From Novosphingobium sp. PP1Y (GTDB lineage Bacteria > Pseudomonadota > Alphaproteobacteria > Sphingomonadales > Sphingomonadaceae), in the NCBI RefSeq assembly GCF_000253255.1, contig NC_015580.1:2865001-2929000 (forward strand): a DNA stretch of 64,000 nucleotides, given 5' to 3'. The first letter of the stretch is position 1; every line of letters starts with the position of its first letter. The notes beneath the pieces were generated by a model, which ran no database searches, was not told the origin of the DNA, and worked only from the letters and a program-made list of their open reading frames with translations. This document shows, in pieces, positions 17,912-25,951 of this stretch. A program made the translations under genes and the position numbers.

Positions 17912-17940
17912 GGCCCTGCCGGTAACGGCGGGGCCTTTTC
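17912..17940. terminator. Intrinsic terminator between convergent genes
   Basis: GGCCCTGCCG (17912-17921), loop GTAA, CGGCGGGGCC (17926-17935), followed by TTTTC. The stem is ten base pairs with one G-T wobble. It lies 31 bases after the thiolase stop and just before the end of the oppositely oriented SH3 gene, so it mainly ends the thiolase transcript. Confidence 0.75.
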
Positions 17941-17949
17941 ATTTGGGGC

Positions 17950-18423
17950 TCAGGGCTCTCCTGTGCCCCAGAGGCGTTCGCTCGGCACGAAGCCCTTGTG
18001 CCCTTCCACGTCGAAAGCGCACCAGCCCGACTCGCAATTGCCGAGCAGGCCCACGACGCCGGGCTCGATGCGCCAGAGAACCGGCGAACCGGCCTTGCCC
18101 TCGGCATGCATCTCGATGAGGCCGTCACCCGTCACGATGGCCGATCGCTGGCGCGATAGCAGCAGGTCGCGCATCCATCCCTTGTCCCCGTCGGGATCTT
18201 CGATCAGGCGCCAGGGACCCTCGCGGCGCACGATCTTCACCGGCAGATGCTCGCGCTTGTAGACCCAGGCAATCCGGTAGGATTCCCCGGGACCTACCCG
18301 CAAGTTCGCAAGGTCGGTATCGATCGAGGCCCAGTAAGGCACCTTGTCGTCATCGCCCGCATGGGCAGGCACGGACATGCCGCAAAGGGCAACCAGAGGG
18401 ATCAGTAACTTCCAGCGGATCAT
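17950..18423 (-). CDS. Exported bacterial SH3-domain protein
   Basis: 157 residues with a cleavable signal peptide (MIRWKLLIPLVALCGMSVPA, then HAG). The rest holds two SH3b-like repeats: VPYWASIDTDLANLRVGPG near 28-46 opens the first (LRVGPG is its hallmark), and the second covers about 105-150 with GLLGNCESGWCAFDVEGHKG. Proteins of this type (SH3_4 family) sit in the periplasm and are thought to bind cell-wall or protein ligands; no enzymatic residue is visible. Two Cys in the second repeat could form a disulfide. Confidence 0.85.
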   Translation of the reverse strand: MIRWKLLIPLVALCGMSVPAHAGDDDKVPYWASIDTDLANLRVGPGESYRIAWVYKREHLPVKIVRREGPWRLIEDPDGDKGWMRDLLLSRQRSAIVTGDGLIEMHAEGKAGSPVLWRIEPGVVGLLGNCESGWCAFDVEGHKGFVPSERLWGTGEP

Positions 18424-18504
18424 GCCGGCTATTTACGCCTGCCTGACATTTCCCATCAAGGTTTCTTGACCCGGACCCTGTGGAAGGCATAGCCGGATAA
18501 TGAC

Positions 18505-19524
18505 ATGACCTTCGTGACCGACTCTGCTTCCGCCCGCGTTTTCGACGGCCCTCCCCGCGTGATCGTTACGCGGCGCCTGCTCCCCGCAGTGGAAGAACGC
18601 ATGGCGCAACTCTTCGACGTTTCACTGAATCGCGAAGACAGGCCGATGTCGCGCAACGAACTGGCAGCGGCCCTGCAAGATTGCGACGTTCTGGTGCCGA
18701 CCGTCACCGACACGATCGACGTCGACCTCATCAAACAGGCAGGCGAACGCCTGGGGCTGATCGCCAACTTCGGCGCAGGCACCGAACATATCGACCTTGC
18801 CGCAGCCCGCGCCCGCAAAATCATGGTCACGAACACCCCTGGTGTCTTCACTGACGATACCGCCGACCTGACGCTCGCGCTGATAATCCTCGTCTCGCGC
18901 AAGTTCAGCGAGGGTGCCCGCGTACTGCGCGAAGGCCGTTGGCAAGGATGGGGACCGTCGGCCATGCTCGGCCACAGCCTGGGCGGCAAGCGCCTCGGTA
19001 TCGTCGGCATGGGCCGCATCGGTCAGGCCGTTGCCCACCGCGCCCGCGCCTTTGGCATGCAGATCCATTACCACAACCGGCACCGCCTGCCCTCTTCGCT
19101 GGAGAACATGGTCTCCGCGCGCTACGAGGCCGATCTCGACAAGCTGGTCGCCGAGGCAGACATCCTCACCTTTCATTGCCCTGCCGCGCCAGATACCGCT
19201 GCGCTGCTCGACCGTCGCCGGCTGTCGCTGATGAAGCCTGGGGCCTGCGTCGTTAACACCGCGCGCGGCCAGATCATCGACGAGCAGGCCCTGATCGAAG
19301 CCTTGACCGAGCAGCGCATCGGCGGCGCTGGCCTCGACGTCTTCGCCAACGAGCCGAACGTCAATCCGCAGCTACTCGCGGCGCCCGGGGTTGTCGCCCT
19401 GCCCCACCTCGGCAGCGCTACCGAAGAAGGACGCGGCGCTGCCGGAGAGCGGATCATCGCCAATATCCAGTTCTGGGTCGACGGACACCGTCCTCCCGAC
19501 CAGGTACTGCCCGAACTTCCCTGA
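18505..19524 (+). CDS. D-isomer-specific 2-hydroxyacid dehydrogenase (glyoxylate/hydroxypyruvate reductase type)
   Basis: NAD(P)-dependent reduction of a 2-oxoacid such as glyoxylate or hydroxypyruvate. The 339 residues show the substrate-side NFGAGTEHIDL (88-98), the nucleotide fold LGIVGMGRIGQAVA (164-177), and the catalytic triad Arg254 (VNTARGQIIDE), Glu283 (FANEPNVNP) and His301 (ALPHLGSATEEGR). All catalytic residues are present. It stands alone between the SH3 gene (divergent, 81 bases) and the ammonium transporter. The exact substrate cannot be told from sequence. Confidence 0.92.
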   Translation: MTFVTDSASARVFDGPPRVIVTRRLLPAVEERMAQLFDVSLNREDRPMSRNELAAALQDCDVLVPTVTDTIDVDLIKQAGERLGLIANFGAGTEHIDLAAARARKIMVTNTPGVFTDDTADLTLALIILVSRKFSEGARVLREGRWQGWGPSAMLGHSLGGKRLGIVGMGRIGQAVAHRARAFGMQIHYHNRHRLPSSLENMVSARYEADLDKLVAEADILTFHCPAAPDTAALLDRRRLSLMKPGACVVNTARGQIIDEQALIEALTEQRIGGAGLDVFANEPNVNPQLLAAPGVVALPHLGSATEEGRGAAGERIIANIQFWVDGHRPPDQVLPELP

Positions 19525-19528
19525 ACCG

Positions 19529-19545
19529 CGTGCCGCCCCGGCACG
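19529..19545 (+). terminator. Short GC-rich hairpin after the hydroxyacid dehydrogenase
   Basis: CGTGCCG (19529-19535), loop CCC, CGGCACG (19539-19545), five bases after the stop codon. The seven-base stem is perfect, but only ATCATT follows, with no real T run, so it may be a weak or Rho-assisted terminator or an mRNA 3'-end stabiliser. Confidence 0.4.
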
Positions 19546-19681
19546 ATCATTACGCCATTCATGCCATCGATATGGCAGAACATGCTGCAAACGCTTGTCT
19601 CATGACGAATGAGTGCTCTAAGGCGCCCCGCAGGAGGAACACAGCGACCTCGCGAAGCGTGGCCTGAAGGGGAAATCTCAA

Positions 19682-20986
19682 ATGAAAAAGCAGTGCTTGC
19701 TGCCGCTTGCCGGCATGCTCGCAGTCCTGCCGGGCATGGCCCTGGCGCAGGACGGCCGAATCGATGTGAGCAACAGTGGTGACACGGCGTGGCTGCTGGT
19801 ATCTTCCGCGCTCGTCCTCATGATGGCCGCGCCCGGCCTGTCGCTGTTCTACGGCGGCCTCGTTCGCGCGAAGAACTTCCTGTCGGTGCTGGTCCAGTGC
19901 GGTGCGATCGCCGCCATCGCCTCGGTGCTGTGGATCGCGGTCGGCTACACCCTCGCCTTCGGCAATGTCAGCAATGGCTGGCTGGGTGGCGGCAATGCCT
20001 GGATGCTCGGCAATCTGGGCAATGTGCGCGCCGGAACCGAGGTTCCCGAAAGCGCCTTCGCCCTTTTCCAGATGACCTTCGCCGCGATTACCCCCGCACT
20101 GATGGCGGGCGCCTGGGTCGACCGTGCCCGCTTCGGCTGGGTCATCGCCTTCTGCGCCCTGTGGAGCCTCGTGGTCTATGCGCCCGTCGCACACTGGATC
20201 TGGGGCGGCGGCTGGCTGGCAACCAGCCTTGGCACGCTCGATTGGGCCGGTGGCATCGTCATCCACACGACCGCAGGCGTATCGGCGCTGGTCATCGCGA
20301 TCATGCTGGGCCGCCGCAGCGGCTTTCCCAATACCCTGATGCTGCCGCACAGCCCGTCGCTGACGATGGCCGGCGCGGCGCTGCTCTGGGTCGGCTGGTT
20401 CGGCTTCAACGGCGGCTCGGCGATTGCCGCCAACGACGATGCGGCCGCCGCGATCATCGCGACCCATGCCGCGGCGGCGACGGCGGCCCTTGTTTGGCTG
20501 CTCGTCGAACGCTTCACCGTCGGCAAGCCCACCAGCGTCGGCTTCGCAACCGGCGCCATCGCCGGGCTTGCCACTGTCACGCCCGCAGCAGGTTTCATCT
20601 CGCCCGGTGCGGCGATCCTTTTCGGCGCTGCCGGCGCGGTGGTGTGCTACTACGCGATCCAGCTGGTGAAGCAGAAACTTGCCATCGACGACTCGCTCGA
20701 CGTCTTTGCCGTGCATGGCGTGGGCGGCATGCTCGGCTCGCTCCTGCTCGGCATCTTCATGTCGCAGAGCCTGGGCGGCGTGGGCTACGGTGAAGGCATG
20801 ACCATGGCCAGCCAGACCGCCGCGCAGTTCATCGGCGTTGGCGTGACAATCCTGTGGTCGGTGATTGCCAGCGTCATTCTCGCGGTCATGGCCTCGGTTG
20901 TCTTCCCGATGCGCGTCAGCGAAGATGCCGAGCGCGAAGGCCTCGACATCACCAGCCACGGTGAGCGGGCCTGGGAGTTCGACTGA
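19682..20986 (+). CDS. amtB: Ammonium transporter (Amt/MEP/Rh family)
   Basis: Conducts ammonium across the inner membrane. 434 residues: an N-terminal signal sequence ending around MALAQ|DG (cut after residue 22 or 23), then eleven hydrophobic segments. The pore twin His are His195 (GIVIHTTAG) and His345 (DVFAVHGVGG), and conserved Asp187 precedes the first. The cytoplasmic tail EDAEREGLDITSHGE is the region contacted by PII (GlnK) in characterised Amt proteins. The start has AAGGGG about ten bases upstream. No glnK/glnB gene is adjacent, unlike the usual glnK-amtB pair. Confidence 0.95.
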   Translation: MKKQCLLPLAGMLAVLPGMALAQDGRIDVSNSGDTAWLLVSSALVLMMAAPGLSLFYGGLVRAKNFLSVLVQCGAIAAIASVLWIAVGYTLAFGNVSNGWLGGGNAWMLGNLGNVRAGTEVPESAFALFQMTFAAITPALMAGAWVDRARFGWVIAFCALWSLVVYAPVAHWIWGGGWLATSLGTLDWAGGIVIHTTAGVSALVIAIMLGRRSGFPNTLMLPHSPSLTMAGAALLWVGWFGFNGGSAIAANDDAAAAIIATHAAAATAALVWLLVERFTVGKPTSVGFATGAIAGLATVTPAAGFISPGAAILFGAAGAVVCYYAIQLVKQKLAIDDSLDVFAVHGVGGMLGSLLLGIFMSQSLGGVGYGEGMTMASQTAAQFIGVGVTILWSVIASVILAVMASVVFPMRVSEDAEREGLDITSHGERAWEFD

Positions 20987-21003
20987 GCTAGAGAAAGGTC
21001 AGA

Positions 21004-21465
21004 ATGACAGCCGGAGAAAACAGGCCCTTGCGCCGCCTCGCGATGGAGGCCTGCGCACGCAGCCTCGATTTCTCCGGCCGTTCCTCGCGCCGCGAGCTGG
21101 CGGCGTTCCTCGCCTGGGCCATCGGCCTCGACCTTGCCCTCAATCTGCTGGCAAGGATCATATTCGAAGGCGATACCGAAAGCTGGGTTCGCCTTGTCCT
21201 CGATACCCTCCTGTTTCTCCCCGTCTTCGCCCTCTTCGCCAGGCGCCTGCATGACCTTGGGCGCAGCGGCTGGTGGATGCTCTTCGTTCTCGTCGCAATG
21301 GCCCGCACCTTCGGGCTCAAGGCCCTCGGCGTTGCCGGCTTTCCCAATGTGCGCGACGCGATCGAGAGCTGGACCGACCTGCTCAACTGGGTGCTCGTTC
21401 CCGGATTCCTGATTGTCGCCGTCGCAGCGCTCTTCATGCCAGCAAGGCGTTCAGCTTCCTCCTAG
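21004..21465 (+). CDS. DUF805 family inner-membrane protein
   Basis: 153 residues with four hydrophobic segments. Two DUF805 hallmarks are present: DFSGRSSRRELAAFLAW at about residues 22-38 and FALFARRLHDLGRSGWWML at about 75-93. The function of the family is unknown. It follows the ammonium transporter by only 17 bases on the same strand, so the two may share a transcript, though I know of no functional link. Confidence 0.88.
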   Translation: MTAGENRPLRRLAMEACARSLDFSGRSSRRELAAFLAWAIGLDLALNLLARIIFEGDTESWVRLVLDTLLFLPVFALFARRLHDLGRSGWWMLFVLVAMARTFGLKALGVAGFPNVRDAIESWTDLLNWVLVPGFLIVAVAALFMPARRSASS

Positions 21466-21503
21466 AGCAAAGCGCACGAGAACCCGCGCATCTACAAACG
21501 CAA

Positions 21504-21535
21504 ACGGCCGGCGAGGACATCTCCCCGCCGGCCGT
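21504..21535 (-). terminator. Perfect 10-bp stem between convergent genes
   Basis: ACGGCCGGCG (21504-21513) and CGCCGGCCGT (21526-21535) pair perfectly around a 12-base loop. Read on the minus strand it is followed by TTTGCGTTTG, fairly U-rich, so it is likely to terminate the nitronate monooxygenase transcript; on the plus strand there is no T run. Confidence 0.65.
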
Positions 21536-21561
21536 CCGAATTCGGCAATTGCCCTTGGCGA

Positions 21562-22968
21562 TCAGTCGCCGGTGAGGATCCGGTCGACCAGTTCCTTGAC
21601 CGTGGGCGTGAAGCCGTTCGAGTAGAACGGGTCCTGCTTGAACTTGTAGGCGGCATGGCCTGCAAACATCAGGTTCTCTTCTACCGGACCGCCATGGGCG
21701 ATGTCCTGCAGCGTCTTCTGGATGCAGAAGCTGCGCGGATCGGCAAGCCGGCCCGTGGTGTAGTCGTCATGGTCCTTCCACGAGGAGAATCCGCAGTGCG
21801 ACAGGCAGCCCATGCAGTCGGCCTGATCCTGACGGATCTCATCGCGTTCCTGCGGATTGACGAAGATGATCGTATCGTCGGGCGTACGCAGGCCATCGGT
21901 AAAGCCCTGTGCCGACCACGAGCGGGCGCGATCCAGATCCTTCGGCGCGACCCAGAAGTTCTTGCCCTTCACGCCGACGTCGAGACGCACGGTATGTTCG
22001 CCGGCCTCGACCTTCGAGTACGGAATCTGACGTTCCGAACGCGCTTCGAGATTGCGCAGGAACGGGTTGCGCACGGCCGAGGAATAGAATCCCGTGGGCG
22101 AAAAACGGTGCAGCAGCACGTCGCCCGGCTCCAGATCGCGAAGTGCGTCCTTCCACGCCTGCGGGATCGGACTTTCATGCGTCAGCAACGGACGGGTGCC
22201 GAACTGGAAGGCAATCGTGCCGAGTTCGGGATTGTCGATCCACTCGTTCCAGTCGCGCAGGTACCATACGCCGCCGGCCATCACGATCGGCACATCGTCT
22301 GAAATGCCTTCCTTGCGCATCGTGTCGCGCAGCGCCTTGACGCGCGGATAGGGATCTTCCGGCTTGAGCGGATCTTCCGCATTCGACAGGCCGTTGTGGC
22401 CGCCGGCAAGCCAGGGGTCTTCGTAGACTACTGCCGCCATCAGCTCGGACACCTTGTGATAGGCCCGCTTCCACAGCGCGCGGAAAGCGCGCGCGGAGCT
22501 GACGATCGGCAGGTAGCTGACGTTGAAGCGCGCGGCGATCTCGGACAGGCGATAGGGCATGCCCGCGCCGCAGGTCACGCCGGTAACCATGCCGCGGGTC
22601 TTTTCCAGCACGCCTTCGAGAACCTGCTGGGCACCGCCCATTTCCCACAGGACGTTGATGTTGATCGCGCCCTTGCCGCTGGCAATGTCGTAAGCGCGGC
22701 GCACCTGCTCCACGGCGCCATCGATGGCGTAGCGGATCAGTTCCTCATGGCGTTCCTTGCGCGTAAGGGCGTGGTAAACCTGCGGAACGATCTTGCCTTC
22801 CGCATCGTAGGAATCAGCGTTGACCGCGCTGACGGTGCCGATTCCCCCGGCCGCCGCCCAGGCGCCGGAACTGGTGTGGTTCGTGGCGGAAACACCCTTA
22901 CCGCCCTCGATGAGCGGCCAGACTTCACGTCCGCCATAAACAATCGGCTTGAGACCCTTGAAACTCAT
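21562..22968 (-). CDS. Nitronate monooxygenase-like FMN oxidoreductase with a Cys-rich C-terminal extension
   Basis: TIM-barrel flavoprotein of the 2-nitropropane dioxygenase/nitronate monooxygenase superfamily. ATG at 22968 is preferred over an upstream frame extension because MSFKGLKPIVYGG begins the domain. The 468 residues are longer than class I enzymes (about 350). Barrel motifs include GVTCGAGMPYRLSEI, VPIVMAGGVWYL and LGTIAFQFGTRPL. The extra C-terminal ~130 residues contain DCMGCLSHCGFSSW, a CxxCxxxC cluster. It lies 31 bases after the methyltransferase lipoprotein gene and probably shares its transcript. The true substrate is unknown. Confidence 0.82.
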   Translation of the reverse strand: MSFKGLKPIVYGGREVWPLIEGGKGVSATNHTSSGAWAAAGGIGTVSAVNADSYDAEGKIVPQVYHALTRKERHEELIRYAIDGAVEQVRRAYDIASGKGAININVLWEMGGAQQVLEGVLEKTRGMVTGVTCGAGMPYRLSEIAARFNVSYLPIVSSARAFRALWKRAYHKVSELMAAVVYEDPWLAGGHNGLSNAEDPLKPEDPYPRVKALRDTMRKEGISDDVPIVMAGGVWYLRDWNEWIDNPELGTIAFQFGTRPLLTHESPIPQAWKDALRDLEPGDVLLHRFSPTGFYSSAVRNPFLRNLEARSERQIPYSKVEAGEHTVRLDVGVKGKNFWVAPKDLDRARSWSAQGFTDGLRTPDDTIIFVNPQERDEIRQDQADCMGCLSHCGFSSWKDHDDYTTGRLADPRSFCIQKTLQDIAHGGPVEENLMFAGHAAYKFKQDPFYSNGFTPTVKELVDRILTGD

Positions 22969-22999
22969 AAACTCTCTGTCTTTCCCCCTGGCGTAACGC

Positions 23000-23743
23000 T
23001 CAGTCCAGTGAAGCCGTCTTATCGCCAGACAACCGGCAAGGTACGATATCTGCAGGCTCAGGCCGTGCACTACCAGCCTCGAACTGCGCATAGTAACCCT
23101 GCAGTTCCGGCTTACGAACAAATTCGGTCAAACGAAAGCCCAGCGACGCGAATTCACAGAAAAGCAGTTCCGGCGGGATGCCATGCTCGTCTGTCGGACG
23201 ATCGACATCAACGACGATGACCTTTCCGCCCTTGCGCAGGGCCGGGCGCAAACGCCACAGGAATGCATAGGGCTCGGTGACCTCATGATACATGTGGACG
23301 AGCATGATGCGGTCGAAGCTGTCTGGCGGCAATCGCGGGTCGTCTTCGGTCCCCAGAACGATGGAGACGTTCTCCAGCCGCTCACGCAGGACGCGTTGGC
23401 CCAGTTGCTCGTTGGCATCGCGATCGATGTCCTCGGCGAGGACACGGCCCTTCTTGCCGACGCGTTGCGCCAGCCGGACAGTGTAATAGCCCTCGCCCGC
23501 ACCGATATCGGCCACGCTCATCCCCTCACGGATGTCCGCGAGGTTCATCACGACGTCGGCTTCATTGACGCTGTCGCGCTCCACTTCCGAGGAAACGGAG
23601 TTCGCTCCAAGTCGCGAAACGGGGCGATCGGCGACCGGAAATTCACGCGAAGTCTCGGGCCTGCCGTCATCGGCAGGCTTCTGCTGGCAGGCAGCGAGAG
23701 CCAGCGCAAAAACCACACAGGAAAGGCGGCGAGACAAAAACAT
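23000..23743 (-). CDS. Class I SAM-methyltransferase-fold lipoprotein
   Basis: The chosen ATG at 23743 gives MFLSRRLSCVVFALALAACQ, a lipoprotein signal peptide with lipobox LAAC and acylated Cys19; the frame is open further upstream, but that would overlap prfB and bury the signal. After a linker, residues 78-87 (ADIGAGEGYY) form the SAM-binding motif I, followed by a Rossmann methyltransferase domain (SFDRIMLVHMYHEVTEPYAF, then GGKVIVVDVDRP). 247 residues. An exported methyltransferase is odd because SAM is cytoplasmic. It lies 61 bases after prfB and before the nitronate monooxygenase-like gene. Confidence 0.82.
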   Translation of the reverse strand: MFLSRRLSCVVFALALAACQQKPADDGRPETSREFPVADRPVSRLGANSVSSEVERDSVNEADVVMNLADIREGMSVADIGAGEGYYTVRLAQRVGKKGRVLAEDIDRDANEQLGQRVLRERLENVSIVLGTEDDPRLPPDSFDRIMLVHMYHEVTEPYAFLWRLRPALRKGGKVIVVDVDRPTDEHGIPPELLFCEFASLGFRLTEFVRKPELQGYYAQFEAGSARPEPADIVPCRLSGDKTASLD

Positions 23744-23804
23744 GCAGCCCCTTAGCGACTCGCCGAGGACTTGGCAAAACCTCTCATGCGGCCCATCGCT
23801 CAGG

Positions 23805-24932
23805 TCAGTCGATATCCTCGACGTCGGCCTTTTCACCCGTCACGCGCTGTGACAGCGCCGCAGCCATGAAGGCGTCGAGTTCGCCGTCCAGCACGTCGCC
23901 GGGCGAAGTCGAAACGACGCCGGTGCGAAGGTCCTTCACCTGCTGATAGGGCTGCAGCACGTAGGAACGGATCTGGTGGCCCCAGCCGATATCGCTCTTC
24001 GAGGCGTGTTCGGCGCTGGCCGCTTCCTCGCGCTTGCGCATTTCTTCCTCGAACAGGCGTGCCTTGAGCATGCCCATCGCGATCTCGCGGTTCTTGTGCT
24101 GCGAACGGTCGATCTGGCTGGCAACCACGATCCCGGACGGCTGGTGGGTGATACGCACCGCCGAGTCCGTGGTGTTGACGTGCTGACCGCCGGCGCCCGA
24201 CGCGCGGTAGGTGTCGATCTTCAGGTCAGCCGGGTTCACCTCGACCTCGAAGCTGTCGTCGATCACCGGATAGACCCAGACCGACGAGAAGCTGGTGTGA
24301 CGGCGTGCGGAACTGTCATAAGGGCTGATGCGCACGAGACGGTGGACGCCGCTTTCGGTCTTGGCATAACCGTAGGCGTTCTCGCCCTTGATCAGCAGCG
24401 TGCAGCTCTTGATGCCCGCCGCTTCGCCAGAGTGATAGTCCACCAGCTCGACCTTGTAGCCCTTGCGCTCTGCCCAGCGCGTATACATGCGCTGCAGCAT
24501 CTCGGCCCAGTCCTGGCTCTCGGTACCGCCGGCACCGGCATGGACTTCGAGGTAGGTATCGTTGCTGTCGGCCTCGCCGGCGAGCAGTGCCTGGACCTTG
24601 TCCGCATCGGCACGATCGGCCAGCTGCGCCAACGTGGCGAGCCCCTCGTTGACCGTGTCCTCATCGCCTTCCATCTCGCCCAGCTCGACGAACTCGACGG
24701 CGTCGGCCATCTCGCGGCTGATCTCGTTGACCGTGCCGATCGAAGCTTCCAGCCGGCGACGCTCCTTCATGACCGCCTCGGCTTCCTTGGGCTTGTCCCA
24801 GAGCGTGGGATCCTCGACGCGGGCGTTCAGCTCGTCGAAGCGGCGCAGCGCGCGATCCCAGTCCAGGAACTTGCGCACAAGCGCGAGCGCCTTTTCGATA
24901 CGGTCAATGTGGGCCTGCCCTTCGGCACGCAT
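23805..24932 (-). CDS. prfB: Peptide chain release factor 2
   Basis: Recognises UGA and UAA stop codons and triggers peptide release. ATG at 24932 has GGAG nine bases upstream (a TTG five codons earlier is less likely) and gives 375 residues. The GGQ peptidyl-hydrolysis motif is at 248-250 (GAGGQHVNTTDSAVRITH). The codon-recognition tripeptide, SPF in E. coli, reads SPY here (203-205, in RISPYDSSARRHTSF). The N-terminal region VRKFLDWDRALRRFDELN is continuous: the programmed +1 frameshift found in many prfB genes is absent. Confidence 0.96.
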   Translation of the reverse strand: MRAEGQAHIDRIEKALALVRKFLDWDRALRRFDELNARVEDPTLWDKPKEAEAVMKERRRLEASIGTVNEISREMADAVEFVELGEMEGDEDTVNEGLATLAQLADRADADKVQALLAGEADSNDTYLEVHAGAGGTESQDWAEMLQRMYTRWAERKGYKVELVDYHSGEAAGIKSCTLLIKGENAYGYAKTESGVHRLVRISPYDSSARRHTSFSSVWVYPVIDDSFEVEVNPADLKIDTYRASGAGGQHVNTTDSAVRITHQPSGIVVASQIDRSQHKNREIAMGMLKARLFEEEMRKREEAASAEHASKSDIGWGHQIRSYVLQPYQQVKDLRTGVVSTSPGDVLDGELDAFMAAALSQRVTGEKADVEDID

Positions 24933-25096
24933 GGCACGAAACTCCAATGAAACTGCGGCGCACCGCTTAGCGAAGTGCAGCCGATTGTAAAGCGGCGCGG
25001 CGATCGGCTCGCAATCAGCGGGCGACGAGCCAGCGCTACTACCCGCAGATATCGGGATTGTTCAAGGCCCCGCAAGAGGCCGCAAGGCTACGCCGT

Positions 25097-25645
25097 TCAG
25101 GGGCGCTTTTTCGCCAGCACCTTCACGGCCGCCAGGGTCATCTTCACGTGATCGCGATAATCGAGATCGGAATGGATGAAGACGACCTTGCCGCTCTGGT
25201 CGATGACGTAGCTCACCCGGTCGGCCATACCCTGCGGCTTGCCATCCCGCGCAAGGGCGACGTCGTATTCCTTGATGATCTTCGGCGTGGCGACGGCGAC
25301 GGCAAACTTGTCGCGGCAGGCCTCGGTCGAGAACTTCTTGAGGGTAGGCAGATCGTCGGCCGACATGCCGACGACGGTGGCGCCCAGTTCTGCGAACTCC
25401 GGCGTCGCTTCTGCAAAGGCATGCGCTTCCAGGGTGCAACCCTGCGTGAACGCCTTGGGGTAGAAGTAGAGGACGACCGGACCGCGCTTGAGCGCCTGCT
25501 TGAGGTCAAAGTCGACCTCCTTGCCCGCCTTCGCACCCGTGGTGCTGAACTCGGGCGCGGTCGCGCCCATCGGCAGGGCAGCCTGCGCTACCGACGATGC
25601 TGCAAGGAATCCGATGGCGAACAGGGGGGCTAGGATGCGTTTCAT
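25097..25645 (-). CDS. Exported peroxiredoxin (PrxQ/BCP-like)
   Basis: Reduces peroxides through a reactive Cys. Starting at 25645 the 182-residue protein has a signal peptide (MKRILAPLFAIGFLAASSVA, cut after QA at residue 22), so it acts in the periplasm. The active-site region is YFYPKAFTQGCTLEAHAF with peroxidatic Cys70 and Thr67. The resolving Cys of typical BCP proteins five residues later is replaced by Glu-Ala-His; the only other Cys is Cys110 in STEACRDKF, which may serve instead. It stands alone, 164 bases upstream of prfB. Confidence 0.88.
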   Translation of the reverse strand: MKRILAPLFAIGFLAASSVAQAALPMGATAPEFSTTGAKAGKEVDFDLKQALKRGPVVLYFYPKAFTQGCTLEAHAFAEATPEFAELGATVVGMSADDLPTLKKFSTEACRDKFAVAVATPKIIKEYDVALARDGKPQGMADRVSYVIDQSGKVVFIHSDLDYRDHVKMTLAAVKVLAKKRP

Positions 25646-25951
25646 GCCCTCAGTCTGCGCGTCGTGATGGGGCCTGTCCAGCCCTTGAAAAGATGACCCG
25701 TAAAGATACGCATGGCGATGCCGTCCGAGGCCAAGTATCGACAACACAGGCCGTTTCACCGTAAACATCTTCCTGAACCTGGCCTGACTCGGCTATGGAA
25801 CAGCCGCGATCCTGAGACAGGACGCGCCATGGAGAGAGGACGAATGGAGAGGCAACTCGTCACGCGTGCCCTGATCGGCAGGACCGCCTGGCCTACCTCC
25901 CGCCCGCGTCCGGCAATCGTTTCCTGACATTCGCCACCGAGGGAGAGAAGA
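25646..25951. other. 306-base divergent intergenic region
   Basis: Lies between the divergent peroxiredoxin and SDR genes and should hold both promoters. A 33-codon frame (25829-25927) begins with ATG but has no ribosome site or recognisable product. I see no strong dyad, tRNA or terminator here. The SDR ribosome site GGGAGAGAAG lies at its right end. Confidence 0.5.

Noticed and set aside
19570..19590. Sigma-54-like site upstream of amtB (TGGCAG...GCTGC)
   Set aside because: The GG and GC pairs are one base too far apart for a -24/-12 element, and no enhancer-like sites flank it.
25829..25927. 33-codon frame upstream of the SDR gene as a leader peptide
   Set aside because: No ribosome site, no regulatory codon run and no attenuator-like structure next to it.
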